Shown: positions 41,402-51,300 of the stretch, one piece after another | How positions within the stretch are numbered: position 1 is the first letter of the stretch | How the letters are laid out: each line of letters begins with the position of its first letter | DNA from: Chrysopilus asiliformis | Taxonomy: Eukaryota > Arthropoda > Insecta > Diptera > Rhagionidae | Direction: 5' to 3' | Length of the DNA stretch: 64,000 nt | Assembly: GCA_964034945.1 (NCBI GenBank) | Contig: OZ035962.1 | Location: 26,161,530-26,225,529, forward strand | Notes under the pieces: generated by a model | Database searches by the model: none | What the model was told of the DNA's origin: nothing | What the model saw: the letters and a program-made list of their open reading frames with translations, nothing else | Program-made: the position numbers and the translations under genes

Positions 41402-44370
41402 GTATAACGAAAGAAGATGCGACGGTCATTTTGACGGATCTTCTCGAGCAAGGAATTTTGAAAAAGGATGAACACGAAACTTATCGACTGACAAAAAAAT
41501 ACGATCCTTCAGTAGGCCCACGACTGAAGAGATTTACAATATATGAAAATTCAGTCAAGTCAATTTTTGCTCTACGTTTTATCTACAGGATCGCATGGGA
41601 AAAAATTCTTTTGCAATTGGAAGACAAAGCACCGATTCGCCTTCCACTAGTTTCCAGTCCTCACAACCAACTGATGGTGGATCTAATCAAGCTAAATATT
41701 GTGTCTCCGGTGCGTGTGAACTCGAAAATCGACGATTTTAAGACAAAATTAAATGATTTATTTAATGATCAGAACCAGGGAAAGTATCGACACCGTTTCC
41801 AAGACGAACAGGTTTTGAATAGTGTTCAGAGGTCCCTGGAGAAATCCCAAAGTCTGTTTGAAACTCTTGAAAATCCAAGTTTTAAAACAAAACCTTTAGA
41901 TGAATGCTTTGAGCAAAATCAATTTGGTAACTATGAGGAAATCCATCAGTTCGATTTGAATGGACTGGAATATGTTCTCCAGGTCGAAGAGCAAAAATGG
42001 ACCCTAAAGATGTGGTTATACTCGGGTGTGGTTATACTGATGGGCATTGGCCAAATTGTGATTGGAGCTTTGATCGAAATGTACACGGTTGGTGCTATGA
42101 CCCATGTTGGTTCAGGATTCATTAGTGAAGGCATCAATGATATATTTTTTGCTATAGGCGCAATAAAGTCGGGCTACTTCAGTTGGAAGGATTATGGCCG
42201 GGCAAAAATAGAGAGTATTCTTTTGACTATTGTGAGTGTGGGTGTGGGTGCGTATCTTTCGAGAGGAGTAAAATTGAACCGATACGGATATAAAATCGCT
42301 GGATCCACGGCAGAATTCTCCGGAAAGAAAGTATCTGAAACGACTGGAAAGAGTTTATTTAAAGCGGTCTCAAGTGCAACATTCAGCGAAACCAAGAGAA
42401 GCGTTTGGAAGGAGTTTGGAAAACGAGTTGGCCTAAAGACACTCCAAGGAATCACATATGGTTGTGCGCATGCTGCAGTTGACTCAATCGCCGAGAATTA
42501 CCTGCAACAAATGATTGCAAATATTACTTCAACGATTTTGGCGACTGTTCGGGCCAGAGTGAATGATCACGTATTGTCAAATACATTGGAGCTATTGGTA
42601 AGGACAATGGGTGTAGATAGGGCGAATCAGTTCATTGATAACGTTACGAGAGATTACTTCGGAATGGCAACAACTTTGGATGCGTTCTTGCCATTTGCCA
42701 TCAAACTTGCGGGAAGCATAACATCCGGCATTATCGAAGCATCAAAGAAAATGTCCAGATCAGGTGCAGAACTCGCTCTCCCCATAAAAGTCATAAGTGA
42801 AACGGTTAAATGGTCTGGCAAAACAGGAGATATTCAGAAAGTCATAGAAATCATAGGAAACATCCTCGATAATGTAAACAATCAGTTGATCCTGGCACTA
42901 GGAGCCCTACAAGCACTTGGCATTAACAACGCAACGGAAGAGGAAGTTCAGGATTTCAGGCGGTCAACTTTGGAACGATGGAATGTGTTTTTGAATGAAA
43001 AAGTCGGTCAAATTATTTCAACGAAAATCGTTGTTCCGATATTAAAGCAGAGCGCTGAGAATCTCGTCCGTTCGGTAGGTAAATCCATTGAAAACTCCTA
43101 TAGACAGGGAAAGGAAAATAAATACTTTAAAACATTTGAAAAACTCAAGGACGAGTACAAGGAACAATGCGATGCACTCGCGGCGAAATCTATTAATGAA
43201 TCCGACCCGACTGCAAAGGACCTGGTAACAAAACAGTACCACAAAGAGTTGCTCATACTGATGTCGAAAACGCGAGATTCCAAGCTATTTGCGTCCATTA
43301 TTCGTGAAGACATTCCGATGGACTTCACTTGCGTAAATGCCTGCACATTGGCGATTCCCCGTATAATGCAGGCCCAAGGAATACCCATGACCGGCCTGAC
43401 GATTGTCGTAGAAAATGAAAATGGCTTAACGGAGAAATTCTCTAGCGGAAATGGTGGACCGGTTGTGAAATTGAAATTGGGCAATCAGCATTATGAGAAC
43501 GAAAATCAAAAGACGGATCAACAGTCCGATTCGGGATCTTATAATTGCTTATTCCAAGCGGTCTCCGATTCTATGAAATTAAATATGAACGCAAAGACAT
43601 TTAGGACCCACATTGCAAACTGCATTGAGCACGATCCGAAAATGGTGAACGTAATCCACAAAGGATACCATCAGTTTGCTATATCCCATGAAGGATTCGG
43701 TGGTGCTAAAAAAGTTGTCCGGGAGCATAATTTCAACGTGGAAGCGGAGAAGTTCATGAAGCACGAGCATCGAACATGGAAGTTCAATAAAGAAAAAGAC
43801 GTGGACTTGCGCGATTTGAAGATCAAAAGCCGTGCCGAATTGAATGATCAACTGAAGAGAGCTTTTGAGTCCGGCCTCAACGAGATCCACAGTCGTTTCG
43901 AAGAGGTAGAGGCCCGTGGACATAACAGTAAAATGTCATTCGATAATTTCAAGGAAACGAAATGGGATGTTGTAATGATGGATGATAAGAATGGTAATCC
44001 AACTCCGGTTCTATTTCCCGTTGAATTTGTTGGACAGTGTAACGTTAAAGTTCAAAATACTAATGGATATAAGACATTTGATCTAAAATTGGACCTTGAC
44101 AATCCAAACGTATTTAGTGGACCGGAAGGGCCACATGGGCCGCATGTAGGATACGAAGTAAGATGTAACAATCCTGGATCGGACTTTAAATATCAGAAGA
44201 TCGTTGGCCACGTTCTGCTCAATAAAAATGGTAATGAACGCTTGCCGGGGAGAGAAGGGCATCACGACTACTATGACGATGTGAAGGACATACCGAAGGT
44301 TCGCTTAAGCCATATTGTAACTGGGAAATTAAAGGACAGGCCTTTAGAGCGCCATTCGGATTTTTCATAA
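41402..44370 (+). CDS. Giant SecA-like multidomain protein, exon 2 (residues 2839-3827)
   Basis: The exon opens inside a helical module. Residues ~3043-3100 contain strongly hydrophobic Gly-rich segments (VVILMGIGQIVIGALIEM, then a HVGSGFISEGINDIFFAIGA stretch), and a long amphipathic region follows. This resembles the hydrophobic C-terminal region shared by latrotoxin-like and bacterial insect-associated toxins (family knowledge, weak match by eye). After ~3540 comes SGSYNCLFQAVSDSM, like an OTU or toxin-associated Cys peptidase box with Cys3554. A candidate His pair lies at GHHDYY (3792-3793). Unlike the N-terminal OTU-like region at 19686, the Cys is kept. Stop TAA at 44368-44370. No secretion signal is seen on the assembled protein. 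The splice assignment is firm; the pore and peptidase calls are tentative. Confidence 0.75.
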
Positions 44371-44452
44371 TATTATCTACATAATATATTTATATCTACG
44401 TACGATATGTTTTGGATTAGTAGATATAATTTGTAATCCCAAACTAATTTTT

Positions 44453-44458
44453 AATAAA
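44453..44458 (+). terminator. Polyadenylation signal of the giant SecA-like gene
   Basis: AATAAA followed by an A-run, about 85 bases past the stop codon. Confidence 0.6.
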
Positions 44459-44469
44459 AAAAAAATCAA

Positions 44470-44610
44470 GTATATTACATTTTTATAACAAGTATAATAA
44501 AGTATTGTATTCATGAAAAATTTCGACCTCTTCATTTTGCCTAAAAAAACATTTCCAGAGCACACGTGAGTTTCAAAAATATCTTTTTGTTTGTCAGTCT
44601 GTTGGTGTGT
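44470..44610. repeat. Family R3 end fragment
   Basis: AACAAGTATAATAAAGTATT, then CATGAAAAATTTCGACCTCT and TTTTGCCTAAAAAA, match the left end of the element at 56072-57076. A GTCTGTTGG-like start of a simple tract follows. Confidence 0.5.
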
Positions 44611-45210
44611 GTACAAGATTTCCCCATTTTTTTACCAATTCTTTCGTTACATGCATTTGTGCAAAATTTCAAATCTCTAGCTAAAGTCGTTCGGAAAATC
44701 AAAAAATATTGTTAAAAAAATCGAAAAAATTTTCACAGGCGAAAACAAGCAAATGAACAGCGAATGTAAACTTGATTTCATTCAATAAATTTTTATGGTT
44801 TTTTGAAAGATTTTTATTTTAAATTGTGGGATTTGATCTGAAAATGCAAATTCGCTTTGAAAATGCCAATTTTTATGTAATTTTATCCATTAAATGGGAA
44901 GAAAACAGGAAAATTAGAAAATTAATTTCCCCTTCTGTGGCCACCGTCAGATTTTCCATGATTTTCGTCGTTCCCAGGCTGTTTTCTTCACAGATCTGTT
45001 ACCTGTTTTCCGGGAAAATACCTCCAAAATAGATACGCATAAAAACGAAGCATTTTCCTCCACTCAAAGTTTGGAAAATTGCAAATTAAATTTATTTTCA
45101 TTTTGGCGGGAATTTCTTTAGTTGTCAAGAGGGGAATTTCATAAGTCACATTTATAATGGCAGCATGGGAACTATAATTGAAAATGATGATAATTTTTTT
45201 TTGTACTACC
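44611..45210. other. Intergenic, nothing recognised
   Basis: No gene or bounded repeat seen. Confidence 0.4.
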
Positions 45211-45525
45211 CCTTTTGCGTGGCATAACTCCTCACCGGAAGTGAATTTTTTCGCTCTGAAAGCAGTTTCTGAAAGGGGAGGAATAGGACTTTGGTGGTAT
45301 TTCTCAGATTTTTGAAAAATTGCCCCAAAAAAAAGTTATTTCGATTTTTCCGTATGTGTGCTGACTCCTTTGGCGTGGCATAACCGCTCACCGGAAGTGA
45401 TTTTTTTCGGTCTGAATGCGGTTTCTGAAAGGGGGCATACTTACCTTTGGTGGTATTTCTCAGATTTTTGAAAAATTGCCCCAAAAAAAAGATATTTCGA
45501 TTTTTTCCTGAAAGTGTGCACTTTT
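45211..45525. repeat. Two tandem copies of a ~156-bp unit
   Basis: TGGCATAACTCCTCACCGGA (45220 on) recurs as TGGCATAACCGCTCACCGGA 156 bases later. Both are followed by TTTCTGAAAGGGG and CAGATTTTTGAAAAATTGCC. Confidence 0.75.
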
Positions 45526-46105
45526 TCTGAATGTTTTTCTACCAGTATAAATAAAAATTAATAAAAATCATAAACTGTTGATATAGAGTGAATTTGATTT
45601 GTAATAAAACCTTTTTTAAACTAAAACAATAATACATAGTTTCAAAAATTTCTGCTTGTTTCCATGAAAAAATCTGTGTGGTGAATATTTGTGGTGAATT
45701 TCCTAAATATTTTAGCAAAGACTCTATTTTTACAAAGAATGTAAATATTTTACATTCTACGTATGCGGAAAAGTTCCTTTTTTAGCCACGGCGCCACATT
45801 CGCGCTAAAAAAAGTAAAACCAAGAACCTTTGTTTATCCAATGCACTAACCATTTCTTAATCTGTCTTAAAAGACGAACACGTAAAAGATTCACTGGGTT
45901 ATTTTTTTGACATTTCAATCTTGTTTTACAAAATAAATCATATAAATCCAAGAGGTAGGCGCATAGGCGGCGGCGGAAGGATGAAGTTGTTTTTGATAAG
46001 ATAAGCGAATGATTTAGCAAATTGCGTGACAAAAAAAAACAAAATTATCTCAATTGTGATGAAAGTGCAAAACATTAAACAGATTATTGTTATTTGCTCG
46101 GGAAA
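45526..46105 (+). promoter_or_regulatory. Upstream region of the enoyl-CoA isomerase gene
   Basis: No coding exon recognised. It must hold the promoter and leader of the gene starting at 46106, but no TATA box or initiator can be assigned with confidence. Confidence 0.3.
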
Positions 46106-46999
46106 ATGTCGACATACCAACATATTCTGGTCGAACGCGATGGCAAGTTACTGGTAATAAAATTTAATAATCCGCGAAAGAAGAACGCCCTTAACAGAAC
46201 CGCGTACAAGGAAATCACGAAAGTCCTTCAGGATGCGGCCAAGGATAATTCTGTTTCGGTTTGTGCGATAACGGGAGTGGGAGACTTTTACAGTTCCGGC
46301 AACGACCTCCAACAAGGCAGTGACGATCCTAACGACGATTTCGACGAAGTTCTTCAACAGGCCAAAGTCACGATATTCAATTTGGTTCGTGCGTTCTATG
46401 AGTTCCCGAAATTGTTGATATCCTGTGTTAATGGTTTTTTTTTTATTTATTTTTTAAATTTTCTAGTTTCATTTAATTTTATTTCAGGGCCATGCATAGG
46501 AATCGCAGCAACAACAGCAGCACTTTGCGATGTTGTCTATTGTTCAGATACGGTAATTTAATACGATAAGTACAAAAGTATTAATTGAAAGGTTGACAAT
46601 TATTTTTAGGCCTATTTCTATACTCCCTTCACCCTACTAGGTCTATGTCCCGAAGGATGTTCTTCCTACACGTTCCCGGCGATTCTAGGTCGTAGCAAAG
46701 CCAACGAAATGCTTCTATTGAACCATAAAATGACCGCCGAAGAGGCACTGCGATTTAATTTCGTATCAGAGATCTACAAGAAAGGTGAATTCGATACGAA
46801 ACTGTGGCCGAAAATACGTGAAATTTCAAATTTACCTGCGGAATCCTTGAAGACGGCAAAAAAGCTTGTGAACAAATTCAGGATCGAGCAATTGGAAAAG
46901 GCGAATCAGACAGAAATTGATGCTCTCCATCAATGTTGGTATTCGGACGAGTTTGCTGACGCTATTAGCAATTTTCTTTCGAGAAAATCGAAATTATAA
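46106..46999 (+). CDS. Eci2-like: Enoyl-CoA delta isomerase 2-like, peroxisomal (three exons)
   Basis: Exons 46106-46433, 46488-46552 and 46610-46999 join in phase to 260 residues. All borders are GT-AG. The protein is a single crotonase fold: VIKFNNPRKKNALN near the start, the oxyanion-hole segments GDFYSSGNDL and VNGPCIGIAATTAALCD, and CPEGCSSYTFP with Glu146 in the position of the catalytic acid of ECI2-type isomerases. The family moves 3-cis/trans double bonds to 2-trans during beta-oxidation of unsaturated fatty acids. The C-terminus is SKL, a canonical PTS1 peroxisomal signal. The acyl-CoA-binding domain of vertebrate ECI2 is absent. ATG at 46106 is chosen because the frame upstream begins only with TTG. 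Confidence 0.9.
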
Positions 47000-47494
47000 T
47001 AGAAAACGTTCGTTAACTATTTTTAATCCATATTTTTATTCTTCGGTGCGCTGCAAATTGTTTAAAAAAGCGAAAATCGCTCTATAATTTAGATACTAGG
47101 TCAAAAAGCCTGTACTATTGTTTGTATTTTTATAATAATATATCGGATTCGATGAAATCATTGAGTTTTTTTTTAAATCAACTACAGAAAATCTCGATTT
47201 ACAACACCTCGATATACAACGTTTTGTTCCTTACCTCGATATACGACGATGTAGTCGGCGAACACGAAACGAATGGTTCGATTCATGAATTTAATTGTAT
47301 AAAACCATAAAACACTAATAACAACATTGGATTTACAACTCGTCCTATTCGTGTCATGTTCGCCGACATTCTGTTCAATATGAGTTTAAATCGACCAAAA
47401 ACCATAGCAAATTGTCAGTGCAAACTCAACTCATATTTAAAGTTCAATATCCATTGCAGTGACATGCTAAAACCTAGAGACACACTTACGTAAA
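47000..47494. other. Spacer with imperfect inverted repeat
   Basis: GTCGGCGAACACGAAACGAA (about 47251) recurs inverted near 47345-47367, with several TCGATATAC motifs nearby. It is probably a degraded MITE. No RNA gene seen. Confidence 0.4.
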
Positions 47495-47755
47495 ATGGCC
47501 TACGCAAGAAAGAGAAAGAATATCGTATGCAAAAAAAATATGTCAACAGATGTCGCTTTTGTGGTTCTTTTTCTACGATGTATCGCCTTTATGAATGAAG
47601 TTGACAAAAGTTTGGCAGCTATAGCACTGAAATTTAAAAACGGTAAAATGGATCGAGGAATTAGGATCGAAGAATTCTTTAAAATGTTGAATAAATCAAC
47701 TTTGTTTCCAATAACAGATTATCTCGGCGCAAGGGATGCGGGGTGGTATAAATAA
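47495..47755 (+). CDS. Hypothetical 86-residue protein
   Basis: True ATG start, TAA stop overlapping an AATAAA-like sequence. The product begins with a basic stretch (ARKRKN), has a hydrophobic segment VAFVVLFL, and ends with ITDYLGARDAGWYK. I do not recognise it. It could be a small gene, a last exon, or a fragment of a transposon-encoded DNA-binding protein. Composition looks more protein-like than neighbouring chance frames, but support is weak. Confidence 0.3.
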   Translation: MAYARKRKNIVCKKNMSTDVAFVVLFLRCIAFMNEVDKSLAAIALKFKNGKMDRGIRIEEFFKMLNKSTLFPITDYLGARDAGWYK

Positions 47756-48335
47756 AAAAAATATGAGGTAATTTATTGAATTTTGCACAACAAATATTTC
47801 TAAATTACAAACACAGAAATATAATGAATTAAAAAAAATAAAATAATAGGTCTCTGCAGAGTTTACTTGTTGGGAACGTCACGTCGAGGAAGAATTTGTG
47901 CCGTATTCCGTCACGCTTTTTCAAATTTCGTTTTAAAATATTTTACTTATTTCACTTTAGATATTCAGTTTAGATAAATAAGAGTAAATAAAGTTAAACT
48001 GTTTGAATGACAATCTCAAATACGACTTCTTAATCCCAGTATTAATGAAATTTCGGTCAAAAATTCTTGAAAACCGAGTGAAGTTGGCAGCAATTGCTAA
48101 AATGACATCAATTAACCACTGAACGATAATTGCGGAGATTTCTAGTTTCTCTCCACTCACCACCTCGTGCACTAAAAAGTTGAAGAAAATTAATTTCGTC
48201 AGATTCGTCCGATGACCGTGTGCGAAATAACGGAAAACAAAGTGTTTTAATCAAATTATTGAGAAAGTGTCGAGAAATTCGGTTACATGTTGAAAATGTA
48301 CACGAAAAACATTCGGAAACAAGCATAAAAGTGCA
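47756..48335 (+). promoter_or_regulatory. Upstream region and leader of the Usp10-like gene
   Basis: No other gene seen. The sequence just before 48336 lacks long frames and probably includes the 5' UTR. Confidence 0.3.
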
Positions 48336-48347
48336 ATGGATGCATCG
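48336..48347 (+). CDS. Usp10-like: Usp10-like candidate first coding exon (12 bases)
   Basis: ATGGATGCATCG followed by a perfect GTGAGT donor, phase 0, matching the phase-0 acceptor at 52547. Alternative: a frame starting with ATG at 48906 has only a weak GTATGA donor at a phase-0 position. Confidence 0.45.
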
Positions 48348-51300
48348 GTGAGTAAAAGTGCCAGCGAAAAATATTGAATGCAAAAAAAAAAAATATGTCG
48401 AAAGAAAAGTCGGTGTGTGGCGAAATAAAGAACAACTGCATGTAATTATGCAGTTAAATATTGGACACGGCGAAATTCTTGTGCGAAAAATCACACAAAT
48501 CCAACTGCAAAAGTCGCAATCGATTAGTAAAAAAAAACATTCGCAGTGAGTTTTTCTTCAGCTTTCCGAGGCGATTTTCATTCGATTTTCTCTGTAAAAC
48601 TGTAGTGAATTGGTTCGGGGAAGGGAGAAGAGGTCAGCACAGCTAATAGATTTCCATTTCGTCAATTTTTCTCAATAAAATCGTTGGACTTCCATTTCTG
48701 CATCTCGGCTTGGAGACCATTTGACTTTCTGCCATCTCATGCTGTCAATAAATTTTATGTAATAACTGCGAAGACTTGCCCACACACTTGCTAATTATCG
48801 CGTTTTTAGCCGGAGCAGAAGTGGAATCAAGTTGATGGCGAGAAATCTCCCGGCTTGGCGATTTTCCGATCAATTCTGTTGAAATTCAATTCGCGACTTT
48901 GACAGATGGCGGCTGATTTTGGCTACGTTGGCACTTCGATTTCCTCGTCCGACCACAAAAGGAAAACAAGAACAACAACAAAAAAAAAGAACTTGCACGC
49001 CGTATGAAAAGTGGAAAATCGTTCCAAGTGCATTTCTATCATTCTTCGATTTGTTTTCCTCATTTTCCACATTCCCATCGTTGAAGGTATGCTCGAATTC
49101 AGTTGTTAGGTAACTTTGAAATCTTTGGTAACTCCCCCGAATCGAACATAACCTCAATGTTTTCGGCGTTTCTTGAGTGGTCTAGAATTTTCGCCGGATT
49201 CGAATGAAGTGCGATTTTCAATAATCAAATCTTACTAAAAACGTTATTAAAACTGTTCTACTGATTTCTGAAACAAGGGTTTTTAAAACTCATAGTAATT
49301 TAAAAAAAAGCGACCACTCAATTCGGAAGCATGGCTGAAGGTATTTTCTTCAGGGGGTAATTCTAAAAATTTAAGATAACCTGAAATAATATTTATATTC
49401 ATTCACCAGAATATCATAGTTGAAATATTGATTTTTAAAATTTCCATTATTTAGTGTTGATCTGGCATTTCGTTATCTATTTGTAATTTAATTTTGATCG
49501 CATTGGAATTCTTCTCGATGTTTCCACGTTTTGCGATAAAAATAAAACTGTTTGCATTTGGCTCTTTGAACTACGGCTAATATATGTAAATAAGTAAGTA
49601 ATTAAAAGTTCAGTATCGAAGCTTTTTCGCAAAACAGCCCTAGAATGGCAACTCAGACCGGATGTGTGACGTAATCAGAGCTGCATTTATGTTAAAAAAA
49701 ATCCTATGACTTGACCCTACAAATTTAAAAACCAAAAAGTTCTCCGTTACTTTTATATCTGATATATTTTCTTTGGAATTACCGAGAAAAAACTGGCACA
49801 TCGCGTTGGGAGTGTATTTGAAACCAGCAGAGAAAACAACATAGAAAAACGTTTGATGTTTTGTTTCAATTTTTAAAATTCTAAATTAAAAAAATGTTTT
49901 ACGAAAATATAATTTGTTAAAAAACTAATTTGAATCTGTCACGAAAATAATTTGGAATATTTTTCTATCACGACACCCGTTTTATGATGCCAGCGCTACA
50001 CTCTCGCCGAATGTGGGCGAATCACAAGTTGCGTTTTTTTAATGTTCTAGAACACGGAACATTAAAAAAACGATCCAGAGTAAGTGGGAAATTTCATTGA
50101 GTTCGAATGGCAACTAACTTCACGTTGGTTACATTAGTAGGCCGTTACTGCTATATTTTCTTGATATAATCACGATTTGCTATCTCCCATGATTAAAACT
50201 ATTTCGCTGTCGAACAGAACCAACAAACCACCAACACAAAATCCTCAATTGAGAATAAAATGTCAGATTTATTATGTTGAAGTTAGCAGCATTTCATTAC
50301 CGTACATTACCGTATAAATTTTCCCTTTGTTCCAAGCGCTGTTCGAGATGAAAAGGTGGTGCAGGATTTTGTAGGGAAAGCTTGTTCTGAACTGCTTGAG
50401 AACATTAAAAAAACGTAACTACAGTCGCTGTTGCCAGGTTGAACGATTTTTAACCGGCTTCGAAAAAGGAGGCTATGCCATACAGTAGTCTCCGCTTAAT
50501 TGCACAACCAATTTGCAAAGAAAAACGTTGCAATTAAGTGGCAAGCCGAAAATAGGCTAATATTTAGTGCCATTAGACGAATTTTAATATTAAATTTAGT
50601 TTATTATTTGCAAAGCTTAAAACAAATGTTCGAACAATAGAAACTATTGCTTTTACATAAAAAAACATTGGGGTCCACATGTCTGTTCGTCCGTCCAAGA
50701 ATAAAATAAATATCTAAGGAATTTAGTCAAACAGTTTCCATATCGCATGTTTCTCATAAAAAGTTAAAAGATACTATTAGGATTAATTTTTATCACAAAA
50801 AAAAACGTTCAAGGTGAGTGTGGTAGCGCAATTAGAAAAAATAAATAAAAATTTAAAAAAAAAAACTTTTGTTAAAAAAATGTACTAAAAGGGACAAAAA
50901 TAATTTTTTGGACTCTGTGTATCAAAAATAAAAGCGAGGTAACTATTTATTAGCGACCCCAAAAACACCCAGATGATATTCTTTCGGGAACATTTGAGAA
51001 AAAGCACAATGCCGTTTTCCATACAGGACCTCTTGTTATTCTTACTAGGACGAAGTAGTGAAAATAGTGTACTATCATCACAGTTACTAATGTGTGCAAA
51101 ATTTTCAAGTCAATCGGATGAAGGAAAGTTGGCCTAAATTACATTACAATATTTGCCCCTGATAGACAAGCTTAATAAAAGCTTTTAAAACTTTATCGAT
51201 TTGGTTAAAAAAAAAGCGAAAGAAACCGGGTTTCAAAAAAGCAAGAGAGAGAACAGCAATTTTTGGGCATCCGTTTTTTCACGAGGCTAAATTGCTATTG

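Noticed and set aside
1..44370. Bacterial contamination or symbiont contig carrying the SecA-like genes
   Set aside because: The genes have spliceosomal introns and AATAAA signals, are separated by insect-type transposons, and continue into animal genes without a visible break. No bacterial operon spacing or ribosome-binding sites are present.
48906..49010. Alternative first exon of the Usp10-like gene (ATG at 48906)
   Set aside because: The frame is open for about 33 codons but offers only a weak GTATGA donor, whereas ATGGATGCATCG at 48336 is followed by a consensus GTGAGT. It was not excluded, only ranked lower.
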